From Nocardia caishijiensis NBRC 108228 (GTDB lineage: Bacteria; Actinomycetota; Actinomycetes; Mycobacteriales; Mycobacteriaceae), in the NCBI RefSeq assembly GCF_001612825.1, contig NZ_BDBE01000029.1:186001-250000 (forward strand): DNA of 64,000 nucleotides, written 5' to 3'. Position 1 is the first letter of the stretch. Every line of letters starts with the position of its first letter. A model generated the notes under the pieces. That model made no database searches. It was not told the DNA's origin and saw only the letters and a program-made list of their open reading frames with translations. A program made the translations under genes and the position numbers. This document shows positions 48,926 through 63,571 of this stretch, one piece after another.

Positions 48926-51900
48926 TCAGAGGGCGGCGGCCAGGAGTCGCACCGCCTCGGCCCATAGTTCGGCGAGGCGGTTCGCTCGGGCTTCCGTGAA
49001 CAGGGCGGCACTCCAGCGGAAGTTGGTGGTCAGTGCGGGGCCTTCGGGGGTGGTGCCGATTCCCGCGATGACGTCCACCGCGTAGCGGAGGGGGAGGTCG
49101 GGTTCGGGGTCGAGTGGGAGGGCGGTGTCGTGGGCGCCAACGAGCAGCGACCACGGGTCGTTGTTGTTGCCGCTCAAGTCGATTCGGCCGAGGTAGTTGA
49201 ATTCCACCTGGGGTTCGGTACCGAGTTCGGGCACGCGGGCGACGTAGCGGAGCAGGCCGTAGTCGAGTCCCTGGTTGGGGATTTCGCGCAGATGCTCGGT
49301 GACCGAGTCGAGCAGCGAGCGTGCGGCACCCGGATCGGCTTGGGCGCGGGTGATATCCACGCAGTGCTCGCCGACGCCGAGACGAACCGGGAACACGCTG
49401 GTGAACCAGCCGAGGGTGTTGGCGGTGTCGGTGCCGAGTTCGGTGTCGGCGCGGCCGTGGCCCTCGAGGGCAATCAAAGCGCCTGCGGCGGGGTCGTTTC
49501 CGTTCTCGGCGTGCAGTGCGGCCATGGTCATGGTGAGGGCGGTGAGCAGGAACTCGCGGACGCCCTCGTCCTTGCCGGTGCGGTCGAGGAGGCGCCGGGT
49601 CACCTCGACCGGGGTGGCGACGGTGCTCACGCGCAGGCTCGACCAGGTGTCGGAGGCCGGGGCGGGGCGGCGGGAGCCGAGGGGCGCGTCGGGCCCACGC
49701 ACCTGGTCGACCCAATAGTCGCGCTGGGCCAGCACTTCCGGGGTGCCGGCCCGCTGCCACATGAGCTCGGACCACTGCCGGTAGGAGGTGAACTCCGGGA
49801 GCATCTTCGGGGTGACGCCGGACTGGATCTGCTGCCAGGCGGCGGCGAGACCGTCGATCATGATGTGCCAGGACACCACATCGACGGCCAGGTGGTGCAC
49901 CGCGAGCAGGAGTATGTCGCCGGAACCACTGTCGGTGTCGCCCCCGGAATTCTTCGCGTCGCCCGATCGCTGGTCGACTTCCGACGAACCCGGTGCGCCC
50001 GCGAACCACACCGCGCGCACCATCTCCCCCGACCTCGGGTCGATCGCGTCATTGGCGAGACGCGCGAATTCGGTGATGGCGGAATCCAATTCGGACCCGG
50101 CGAGGCCACGCGGCGCTTCGATCACCACGTCGCCCGCGGTAACGACACCCGGTGCGCGGGTGACCATGCGTGGCCCGTCGGGCGTATCGGTGAGCACGGC
50201 GCGCAGGGTGTCGTGGGCGTCGAGCAGCGCCTGGAGTGTGGATTCCAGTGCGGCGCGGTCGATTCCGGTGGGCAGGCGTAGCAGCGCGGTCTGGGTGAAG
50301 CGCCGGTAGTTGCCGTACTCGTACATCCACGACACCACCGGTAGCGGCGGGACCACGCCGTAGGAGTCGGCACCGGCCTCGGCGGCGACGGGCGCGTCAT
50401 CGACGGCGGCGGCCAGTTCGCGGATGGTTGGGCAGGCCAGCACCATGCGGGGGTTCAAGGCCAGACCACGACGACGAGCCTTGTTCACCAGGGAGATCGC
50501 GACAATGGAGTCGACGCCGAGTTCGTAGAAGTCGGCGTCGATACCGGGCGCACGGCCGTCGAAGAGTTCGGCGAAGACCTCGCTCAGCGCGATCTCGGTC
50601 GGCGTCTCGGCGGCGGCGTTGCTGTCGGCCGACGACAGTGCCTGTTCGGCGAGCTCGTTCAGCGCGTGCCCGTCGAGCTTGCCGTTGACGTTCACCGGGA
50701 GCTGATCGAGGACGACGATGCGCGCGGGAATCATGTACGCGGGCAGACGCTGCGCGAGATCGGCGCGGACCCGGCTCACCACCACGGCGCGCCCGGCCTT
50801 GCCGACGACGAACCCGACCAGCGACGCGCCACCGGCACGGCGGACCACGGTGACGGCGGCGGTGTCGATATCGGCCGAGCGACGCAAGGCGGTCTCGATC
50901 TCGCCGACCTCGATGCGATAACCGCGCACCTTCACCTGCGCGTCGGCACGGCCGAGATAACCGAAGCGATCGCCGGGCAGGCGGCGCACGAGGTCACCGG
51001 TGCGGTACATGCGCTGCCCGGGGCAGGTCGGGTCGGCGACGAACCGGTCGGCGGTGATGGCGGGTTTGCCCAGGTAGCCGCGGGCCAACTGCACCCCGGA
51101 CAGGTACAGCTCGCCGACGATCCCCGGCGGCACCGGGCGCAACCGCGAGTCGAGCACGTAGCCGACCATGCCGCCGTTCGCGGTGCCGATCGTGGGGATG
51201 TCCGAGGTGGCGACCGGGGCGACAACGGCTTCGACGGTCGTCTCGGTCGGCCCGTAGCAGTTGTACACAGCGGTCCCCGGGAGGGCGCGCAAGCGCGCCC
51301 ACAGGGCGGTGTCGATGGCCTCGCCACCGAGAGCGAGGACCGACAGCTCGCGGTCGAGCAGACCCGCCGCCGCCAGCTGGGCCAGCATCGACGGGGTGGT
51401 GTCGATCATGTCGATGTCGAATTCGGCCATGCCCGAGACGATTCGGTGCGCGTCGCGCATCTCCTCGGCGTCGAACAGATGCAGGGCCTGCCCCGCGAAG
51501 AAGCCGACCATCGGCTGCCAGGAGGCATCGAAGCCGAGCGACCAGGCGTGCGCGATGCGCAGCGGTCGGCCGAGTTTCGCCATCGCCGGGCGGTAGAAGC
51601 GCTCCAGGTGATCGGCGAAGTATCCGGCCAGGGCGGCATTGGTGCCGACGACGCCCTTGGGTTCGCCGGTGGAGCCGGAGGTGAAGATGATGTAGGCGGC
51701 GTGGTCGAGTTCACGGAGGACCGCGGGAGCCTGTGCCGGGCGATTCGCGATCCGATCGACAACCACGGCGTCATCGACCGCGAGGACACACACAGCACTC
51801 GGATCTACCGAGGCGGCCGCCGACAACTCCGCGCCGAGCGAGGCCGACGCGGATTCCGTCTCTGATGTAGGCGCGGCGCCGTCGGATCGAGGCGCCCCGG

Positions 51901-53653
51901 CGATCGACCCGTCGGAACCTGGGAGCACGCCCTGTGGCGCGATTCCGGCGAGCAGGTGACGATCCGTGTCGAGGACCACGGCCAGCACCGGGTTCGACTG
52001 GCGCAGAATGGATTCGATTCGACCAACGGGCAGGGTGATGTCGACCGGGACGTAGGCGGCACCGGCGGCGAACGTGGCCAGAATGGTGATGATCGCGTCG
52101 GTGCCGCGCGGGAGCATCAGGGCGACAACAGTTTCCGGGCCGACACCGTTGGCGGCGAACTCCGCGCCCAGGCGGCAGGCGTTGTCGTGTAGCTCGCGAT
52201 AGGTGAAGTGCTCACCCCCGGTGGTGGTGAGGGCCGTGGCATCCGGGGTCGAGGCGACTTGCCGTTCGAACAGTTCCCAGGGCGTCGCCGACGGCGCTGG
52301 GGTGCGATCCGCGGCAGCACGGGCGAGTTCGGCATGTTCGGCTGGCGTGAGCAGGTCGATGGCGTCGAGGGTCGCCTCGGCGTCGAGAGCGGGCAGGGTG
52401 CGCAAGATGGCGACCAAGCGGGCGCCGAGGTCGGCGGGGTCGAGGTGGCCGAGCAGCGCGGGCACCGCCTCGACCAGGACGAGCAGTTCACCCTCGCTCA
52501 GATGCGACACCACCGTGAGCGGGTAGTGGGCCAGGCTCTCCATCTCGATGGGCCGGAACTGGGCGCCGTCGGCGGCGGTGACAATCTCGAGCGCGTCGTC
52601 GATCGGAGCGTTCTCGAACACGAACAGGGTGTCGAACAGTGCGCCCTGGCCTGCCGCACGCTGCAGCGTCGACAGGCTCAGATAGCCGATGTCGCGCATG
52701 GCCGACGAATCACGTTGCAGCCGAGCGCATTGCGCGACGATCGGCTCACCGGCCGCCAGCCGATGCACGACGGGAACGGTGTTGATGAACAGCCCGACCA
52801 TGCCTTCGACGCCGGTCAGCTTCTCCGGGCGACCGCTGATAGTGGTGCCGTAGACGACATCGGTGCGGTCGGTGATCCGGCCGAGCAGCACCGTCCAGGC
52901 GAACTGCACGGCGGTGTTGAGCGTCATGCCGTTGGCGCGGGCCCATTGCTGGAGTAGCTCGGTTTCCGGCGCGGACAGGCGCAGTCGCGTGGTCTCGGGC
53001 ACCGAGGAACCGCGCGTGCCCGCACCGTCGGCCAGCACCAACGGGGCGCTCACCTGACCCAGATACTCGGCCCAGCGCCGCGCGGCGGCATCGTGGTCCT
53101 GGGCGCCGAGCCAGCCGATGTAATCGCGGTACGGACGCGGAGCGGGCAACCCGTCGAGGCGCCCACCCGCCTGGTACACGGCGAGCAGTTCGGTGAAGAA
53201 CACCGCGACCGCCCAGCCGTCCATCAGGATGTGGTGGGCGGTGAGGATCATCCGCTTGCGCGGCCGCTGCGCGTCGGTGACGTTCAGCAGCAGGATGCGC
53301 AGGGCCGGACCGCGGCTCAGGGTGAACGGCACGCGCCGCTCCGACTCCGCGATGGACTGGAATTCGGTTGTCGTCGCGTCACGTTCGGCCCAGGGCAGCT
53401 CGGCGTGGGACGGGATGATCTGCACCGGCTTGGGTACGTCGGTGTCCCAGAACGCGGCCCGCAGGTTCGGGTGACGGTCGAGCATGGCCTGAGCGCTGCG
53501 GCGCAGTAGGTCCGGGTCGAGCGGTCCGTCGATGTCGACGACGAACTGCATCGTGTAGAGGTCGATCTCGGCCCCGGCCATCCGCGACAGGGAGAACAAC
53601 CCCTCCTGCAGGGGGCTCAACGCGAGTACGTCTTCGATCTGCGGCGCACTCAT
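48926..53653 (-). CDS. mbtF: Siderophore NRPS, MbtF-like (C-A-PCP-E)
   Basis: 1575 residues from ATG 53653, with GGAAAGGA upstream. Condensation domain at about 1-440 (HHILMDGWA at 140-148); adenylation at about 470-1000 with FTSGSTGEPKG near 655 and YGPTETT; carrier domain with the phosphopantetheine Ser1049 in LGVDS; epimerisation-type domain at about 1115-1575 (HHLAVDVVSW from 1253, EGHGRAD, GWFTSVFPV, FNYLGRID). In mycobactin assembly MbtF adds the last lysine-derived unit; here it ends in an E-type domain and has no thioesterase. Residues read by eye at the substrate pocket start D-A-Q-D-A-G; I cannot assign the amino acid from that. Last gene of the cluster in this direction. Confidence 0.88.
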   Translation of the reverse strand: MSAPQIEDVLALSPLQEGLFSLSRMAGAEIDLYTMQFVVDIDGPLDPDLLRRSAQAMLDRHPNLRAAFWDTDVPKPVQIIPSHAELPWAERDATTTEFQSIAESERRVPFTLSRGPALRILLLNVTDAQRPRKRMILTAHHILMDGWAVAVFFTELLAVYQAGGRLDGLPAPRPYRDYIGWLGAQDHDAAARRWAEYLGQVSAPLVLADGAGTRGSSVPETTRLRLSAPETELLQQWARANGMTLNTAVQFAWTVLLGRITDRTDVVYGTTISGRPEKLTGVEGMVGLFINTVPVVHRLAAGEPIVAQCARLQRDSSAMRDIGYLSLSTLQRAAGQGALFDTLFVFENAPIDDALEIVTAADGAQFRPIEMESLAHYPLTVVSHLSEGELLVLVEAVPALLGHLDPADLGARLVAILRTLPALDAEATLDAIDLLTPAEHAELARAAADRTPAPSATPWELFERQVASTPDATALTTTGGEHFTYRELHDNACRLGAEFAANGVGPETVVALMLPRGTDAIITILATFAAGAAYVPVDITLPVGRIESILRQSNPVLAVVLDTDRHLLAGIAPQGVLPGSDGSIAGAPRSDGAAPTSETESASASLGAELSAAASVDPSAVCVLAVDDAVVVDRIANRPAQAPAVLRELDHAAYIIFTSGSTGEPKGVVGTNAALAGYFADHLERFYRPAMAKLGRPLRIAHAWSLGFDASWQPMVGFFAGQALHLFDAEEMRDAHRIVSGMAEFDIDMIDTTPSMLAQLAAAGLLDRELSVLALGGEAIDTALWARLRALPGTAVYNCYGPTETTVEAVVAPVATSDIPTIGTANGGMVGYVLDSRLRPVPPGIVGELYLSGVQLARGYLGKPAITADRFVADPTCPGQRMYRTGDLVRRLPGDRFGYLGRADAQVKVRGYRIEVGEIETALRRSADIDTAAVTVVRRAGGASLVGFVVGKAGRAVVVSRVRADLAQRLPAYMIPARIVVLDQLPVNVNGKLDGHALNELAEQALSSADSNAAAETPTEIALSEVFAELFDGRAPGIDADFYELGVDSIVAISLVNKARRRGLALNPRMVLACPTIRELAAAVDDAPVAAEAGADSYGVVPPLPVVSWMYEYGNYRRFTQTALLRLPTGIDRAALESTLQALLDAHDTLRAVLTDTPDGPRMVTRAPGVVTAGDVVIEAPRGLAGSELDSAITEFARLANDAIDPRSGEMVRAVWFAGAPGSSEVDQRSGDAKNSGGDTDSGSGDILLLAVHHLAVDVVSWHIMIDGLAAAWQQIQSGVTPKMLPEFTSYRQWSELMWQRAGTPEVLAQRDYWVDQVRGPDAPLGSRRPAPASDTWSSLRVSTVATPVEVTRRLLDRTGKDEGVREFLLTALTMTMAALHAENGNDPAAGALIALEGHGRADTELGTDTANTLGWFTSVFPVRLGVGEHCVDITRAQADPGAARSLLDSVTEHLREIPNQGLDYGLLRYVARVPELGTEPQVEFNYLGRIDLSGNNNDPWSLLVGAHDTALPLDPEPDLPLRYAVDVIAGIGTTPEGPALTTNFRWSAALFTEARANRLAELWAEAVRLLAAAL

Positions 53654-53708
53654 GTTGCGTCCTTTCCTAGTGGTCGGGTCGTCGGACAGCCGACACCCGG
53701 TCGACATC

Positions 53709-53741
53709 CTTCGTCGCACCGCGCCGAGCGGTGCGACGAAG
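53709..53741 (-). terminator. Hairpin between the MbtE-like and MbtF-like genes
   Basis: A 14-base-pair perfect stem CTTCGTCGCACCGC / GCGGTGCGACGAAG with a five-base loop, 12 bases after the upstream stop and about 55 bases before the next start. There is no U-run, so attenuation or RNA processing is as likely as full termination. The NRPS gene downstream has no obvious iron box of its own. Confidence 0.5.
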
Positions 53742-53753
53742 CCGTCGGATGAT

Positions 53754-59066
<5,313 letters not shown>

Positions 59067-59079
59067 GTTCTTTCGGCCC

Positions 59080-62000
59080 CTAGCCCTGGTTGGTGTTCTG
59101 TGCCATCAGCAGCACGACGTCGTCGAGCGACGCGCCGCCGAGAATCGCCGCGACCGGTAGATCCCGGTTCAGCTCCGCCTTCACGCGCTTGCGGAAGTCC
59201 AAGGCCTGCAACGAATCCAGGCCGAGGGCGACCAACGGCATGGTGGCGTCGATGGATTCGGCGCTGTCGCCTCCGATCACCTTCAGCAGTTCGGTCCGCA
59301 CGCGCAAGTCGAGCGGGGCGCTGTCGGCCGGTGCGGGCGATTCGAGCTGCACCTGCGGCGCGGGTGGAGCCGAAAATGCTTGCTTCTCAGCCGAATCCGA
59401 GCCAGCACTCGCACCGGAAGTCCCGGATTCCAGACCGGTGAGCACACTGTCCTGACCGAACGCGCCGAGTACCTCGCGCAGGAAGTCCCAGTCGGCGGCG
59501 ATGATCATGCCGTCGCGGACCGGCGCCGCGAAGCCCGCGTCGATGGCATCGCCGGGAACCATCGGGAAAACGCCAGCCTCTTCCACGCGGGCGAATCCGG
59601 CTTCGTCGAGCGGACCCGCCACGCTCCACAGCCCCCATTGCAGGCTGGCCGCCGCGATGCCGCGAGCGCGCAGCCTGCGGGCGGCGACGTCGAGCATGCG
59701 GTTGGTGACCGCGTACAGGATCTGACCACGTCCACCGATGGTGGCGGCCATCGACGAGCACAGCAGCACACGACAATCGGTGGTCAGCGGCACGGTGTCG
59801 ATCAGGACGTCGAGGCCGTGCGGCTTGGCGCGGGCGGCGGTGCGCACGGCCTCGGCGGTGATCTGGTCGAGTTCGGCGTCGACGTAGTTCACCGCGGCGT
59901 GGATAACCAGGTCGGCGGGGCGATCGGTGATTTCGGCGCCGAAGGCCTTTGCCGACTCCGGATCGCTCACGTCGCACGAACGCACCACGATCTCGGTGGC
60001 ACCGAGACCACGCAGACGTGCCACTTCCATTGCTACCGCGTCTGTTTCGCCGCTGCGGCTGAGCAGGGTGACCCGGCCGGTGCCGGTGCGGGCCAACTGA
60101 TCGGCGAAGCGCAGGCCCAGTTGACCGGTGCCGCCGACGATCACCACATGATCGAGATCCTCGGCCAGCGAGCCGGTGTCCTCGGTCGAGTCGACGACCA
60201 GACGCTTCACGAAGAGCTTGCCTGCGCGCAGCGCCAGTTCGGCCTCACCACTGGAGTGCACCGCGCCGACGATCCGGGCCGCCTGCGCGATCGGGTCCTC
60301 GTCCGCGGCGAGATCGAGGTGACGGAACAGGGTGCCGGGTTGTTCGATTCCGACGCTACGGAATCCGGCTGCGACACCGGACTGGAACAGACCGGGGATC
60401 GGATCGCTGTCGTGCACGGACTCACCACCGACGGTCAACAGCCAGCATTCGCCGCCGGGACGCAGGGCGGAAAGTGCCGGGGTCCAGCCCTTTTCGGCGT
60501 AGAACGAGGTGAGTGCGTCGACGGCGGTCGTGGTGTCGTCGGACGCCACGGGCGGCAGCAGGACAACGACCGAATCAACCGCACCCGGCCGCTCGGTCTG
60601 TGCGGTCAGTTCGGTCGGGCCGACGACACGGGCCTCGGCGCCGTGGCGGTCCGCGGCCGTGACCAGAGCGGCGGCCAGAGCCGCGCACTCGCCGGTGTGG
60701 TCCACGATGAGCAGGCTGCGCGGCGCGGTCAGGGCGCGGCGCTGGAGCGGGGTCCATTGTTCGACCAGCCGTTGGGGTTTCGGCGTGGCGATCACGAGTT
60801 CGGGCGGGGTCGCCGACTCGTCGGGAGCGGCCCAGAGCCGCTTCGGGGCCGTGACGGTGTGCGGGAAGTCGCGCAGCGGCAGGGTGACGGTGTCGTCCAC
60901 GCGCAGCGCGTCCCACCGGTAACCGGCATCGAGCACCGCCACCTGGGCGAGGTTACGGGTGAACTCCGCGAGTCCCTCGGCGGTGCGCAGCGATGTACCG
61001 AGAACACGGAAGTCGCGCTGCGGCAGGCCGGGACGCGTCGGGACCAGGCCGAGGTTCTCCTGCAGGGCCAGCTGCAGCACCGGGTGTTCGGCCACCTCGA
61101 TCAGCAGGTCGACGCCGTCGCTGCCCGCCGCGATCACGGCCTTGTCGAAACGCACGCGGTTGCGCAGGTTCCAGTACCAGTAGTCCTGGTGGGTGAGGTC
61201 GGTGTCGATCTTGGCTCCGAGAGTCGCGCCGTAGCAATCGATCTCGGACGCGGCGAAGTGCGTGCCACTCATCTCGTCGCCGAGCATGTCCACGAAGTCG
61301 GCGCGCAACTCGGCCACGATGGAGGTGTGCGCGGGGTAGGCCACCCGGATCTCACGGGCGAACTGGCCGCGCGCGGTGGCGGTGGCGACCAGGTCGACGA
61401 TGGTCTCGCGGTCACCGGAAATGGCCAGAATGTGCGGCGAGTTGACCACCGACAGCTCCGCCCAGCCCGAATGCCTGGCCAGCAACGCCTCACAAGACTC
61501 GCGGTCCATGCCGAGCACGGCCATCGAATAGCCGCGCGGGGAGATGCGCTCGACCAGGTGCGCGCGGTGGGTGACGGCGAGGACCGCGTCGCGCAGCGTC
61601 ATCACACCCGACACGGCACCGGCGGCCAGTTCGCCCTGGCTGTGCCCGATCGTGGCCTGCGGCGTCACCCCGGCGGCCTGCCACAGCGCGGCGAGACCGG
61701 TCATGTGGAACATCAGGGCGGGCTGCACTTCCCACACCGTGTCCTCGTACTGCCCCTCGTCACCGAGCAGGTAGTGCAGCGGCTGGGAGTGGCCGAACCG
61801 TTCGAGATGGATGGCGGCGCACTCGTCGACGACGGTGCGATAGGCCTGCGACCGCGCGTAGAACAGCGCGCCCATACCGGGTCGCTGACTGCCCTGACCG
61901 GGGAAGACGAAACCGATGCGGCGAGAGCTCGCGGGGACGTCACCGAGCACAACGGTGTCGTCCTCGGCGCCGGTCGCGATCGCGTTCAGCGAGTCGCGCA

Positions 62001-62265
62001 GCTCACTCGACGACTCGGCACCGTTTCCGGGCAGGGCGGCCTGGTCGCCCGCGCCGCCGACGGCAGTGGGCCGGGCCAGGATCAGCGCCCGCCGACGGCG
62101 CGGCGTCCGGGTGCGGAACAGCATGTCGGCCAACCGTTCCGGTGTCACCTCGGGGTGCGCGTCGACGTAGTCGCGCAGGGCGGCGGCCTCGGCGCGCAGC
62201 CCGTCGGCGGTGTCGGAGGACAGCAGAACCGGGACGCTGCCGTCGGGCAGACGGTACTCAGCCAT
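59080..62265 (-). CDS. mbtD: Siderophore polyketide synthase, MbtD-like (AT-KR-ACP)
   Basis: 1061 residues from ATG 62265, GGAGGAGA upstream, overlapping the KS gene by eight bases. Acyltransferase at about 115-410 with GFVFPGQGSQRPGMG and catalytic Ser209 in GHSQG; ketoreductase with GGTGQLG near 705 and the Tyr/Asn pair in YAVTNRM; carrier domain with Ser1018 in LGLDS. With the separate MbtC-like ketosynthase it makes the beta-hydroxyacyl unit between the two lysines. The AT selectivity motif reads YPAH rather than YASH or HAFH, so the extender unit is uncertain. Confidence 0.92.
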   Translation of the reverse strand: MAEYRLPDGSVPVLLSSDTADGLRAEAAALRDYVDAHPEVTPERLADMLFRTRTPRRRRALILARPTAVGGAGDQAALPGNGAESSSELRDSLNAIATGAEDDTVVLGDVPASSRRIGFVFPGQGSQRPGMGALFYARSQAYRTVVDECAAIHLERFGHSQPLHYLLGDEGQYEDTVWEVQPALMFHMTGLAALWQAAGVTPQATIGHSQGELAAGAVSGVMTLRDAVLAVTHRAHLVERISPRGYSMAVLGMDRESCEALLARHSGWAELSVVNSPHILAISGDRETIVDLVATATARGQFAREIRVAYPAHTSIVAELRADFVDMLGDEMSGTHFAASEIDCYGATLGAKIDTDLTHQDYWYWNLRNRVRFDKAVIAAGSDGVDLLIEVAEHPVLQLALQENLGLVPTRPGLPQRDFRVLGTSLRTAEGLAEFTRNLAQVAVLDAGYRWDALRVDDTVTLPLRDFPHTVTAPKRLWAAPDESATPPELVIATPKPQRLVEQWTPLQRRALTAPRSLLIVDHTGECAALAAALVTAADRHGAEARVVGPTELTAQTERPGAVDSVVVLLPPVASDDTTTAVDALTSFYAEKGWTPALSALRPGGECWLLTVGGESVHDSDPIPGLFQSGVAAGFRSVGIEQPGTLFRHLDLAADEDPIAQAARIVGAVHSSGEAELALRAGKLFVKRLVVDSTEDTGSLAEDLDHVVIVGGTGQLGLRFADQLARTGTGRVTLLSRSGETDAVAMEVARLRGLGATEIVVRSCDVSDPESAKAFGAEITDRPADLVIHAAVNYVDAELDQITAEAVRTAARAKPHGLDVLIDTVPLTTDCRVLLCSSMAATIGGRGQILYAVTNRMLDVAARRLRARGIAAASLQWGLWSVAGPLDEAGFARVEEAGVFPMVPGDAIDAGFAAPVRDGMIIAADWDFLREVLGAFGQDSVLTGLESGTSGASAGSDSAEKQAFSAPPAPQVQLESPAPADSAPLDLRVRTELLKVIGGDSAESIDATMPLVALGLDSLQALDFRKRVKAELNRDLPVAAILGGASLDDVVLLMAQNTNQG

Positions 62266-63571
62266 GATTGGTCTCCTCCAGCACCGGCAGGCCGACGATG
62301 GCGTGCGCGTTGGTTCCCGCGACGCCGAACGACGAGACGGCGGCGTAGCGCAGCCCGTCGGGGCGCGGCTTCCATTCGGTCGCCTCGACCGCCAAGCGCA
62401 ATGTCGTTGCTGTCCAGTCGATGTCGGTGGTCGGCTGGTCGGCCCACAGGCTCGGGGCGATGGTGTCGTTCGCACCGCAGAGCAGCACCTTGATGAGCCC
62501 GAGCATGCCCGAGGCCGCCTGCGCGTGCCCGGCGTTGGACTTCACCGAGCCCAGCAGCGGACCCGCGGCGCGATCAGGGTTGCCGTACGTCGCCGCCAGC
62601 GCGGTCAATTCGAGCGGGTCGCCGACGGCGGTCCCGGTGCCGTGGCCCTCGATCAGGTCGATATCGTCGACGCTCACCCCGGCCGCGGCCACCGTCGCTT
62701 CGATCAACCGCTGCTGCGCGGCCGCGCTCGGCACGGCGATCGGCGCACCGGCGCCGTTGTGGTTCACCCGGGAACCGAGCAGGTGTCCGTAGATCCGGTG
62801 GCCGAGCGCCTTGGCACGCGACTCACGTTCCAGCACGATCACGCCCGCGCCCTCACCCCACAGGGTGCCGGTCGGGTCGGCCGCGTAGGAACGGCAGTGA
62901 CCATCGGTGGCCAGGGCGTTGTTCTTGGAGAACTCGTAGAACGCGCCGGGCGTGCCCATCACACACACGCCACCGGCCAGCGCCCAGTCGCACTCCCCCG
63001 CGCGGATCGCCGACGCGGCCTGATGCACGGCGGTGAGCGACGACGCGCACGCGGTGTCCACGCTGATCGACGGGCCGACCAGGCCGAGACCGTGCGAGAT
63101 CCGTCCGGCCACCGCACCGAGCGCGGTTCCGGTGCCCCGGTACCCGCTGTACTCGTTGACACCTGCCGCGCGCGGACCGTATTCGGTGATCGACACACCC
63201 ATGAAGACACCGGCCGCATCACCCTCGAGCGCACCGGGATTGACGCCCGCGTGCTCGAGCGCACGCCACGCCACCCGCATGGCCACCCGTTGCTGCGGGT
63301 CCATCGCGACCGCCTCGCGCGGGGTGATGCCGAAGAACGTGGCATCGAATTCCGTGGCGCCGTCGAGGAATCCACCGGCGTCGCGGACGGGCGCCCAGCC
63401 GTCGAGGCGGCCGAGGGCGAACAGTTCGGCCAGCGGCCAGTCACGGTCGCGCGGGAACGGGCCGATCAGTTCACGGCCGGTCGCGAGCGCGGACCAGAAG
63501 TCCGGCAGGGTCTCGATGCCGCCGGGGGCCTCGATTCCCATCCCGACGATGACGATGGGATCGAGGCTCAT
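62258..63571 (-). CDS. mbtC: Siderophore ketosynthase, MbtC-like
   Basis: 437 residues from ATG 63571, close to the length of mycobacterial MbtC. A stand-alone ketosynthase with the full catalytic triad: Cys175 in DTACASS, His310 in EGHGTGT and His349 in SNAGHAQ. It condenses the extender unit held on the downstream MbtD-like protein. It overlaps the upstream thioesterase-containing gene by four bases and the MbtD-like gene by eight, so translation is coupled. Confidence 0.94.
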   Translation of the reverse strand: MSLDPIVIVGMGIEAPGGIETLPDFWSALATGRELIGPFPRDRDWPLAELFALGRLDGWAPVRDAGGFLDGATEFDATFFGITPREAVAMDPQQRVAMRVAWRALEHAGVNPGALEGDAAGVFMGVSITEYGPRAAGVNEYSGYRGTGTALGAVAGRISHGLGLVGPSISVDTACASSLTAVHQAASAIRAGECDWALAGGVCVMGTPGAFYEFSKNNALATDGHCRSYAADPTGTLWGEGAGVIVLERESRAKALGHRIYGHLLGSRVNHNGAGAPIAVPSAAAQQRLIEATVAAAGVSVDDIDLIEGHGTGTAVGDPLELTALAATYGNPDRAAGPLLGSVKSNAGHAQAASGMLGLIKVLLCGANDTIAPSLWADQPTTDIDWTATTLRLAVEATEWKPRPDGLRYAAVSSFGVAGTNAHAIVGLPVLEETNHG

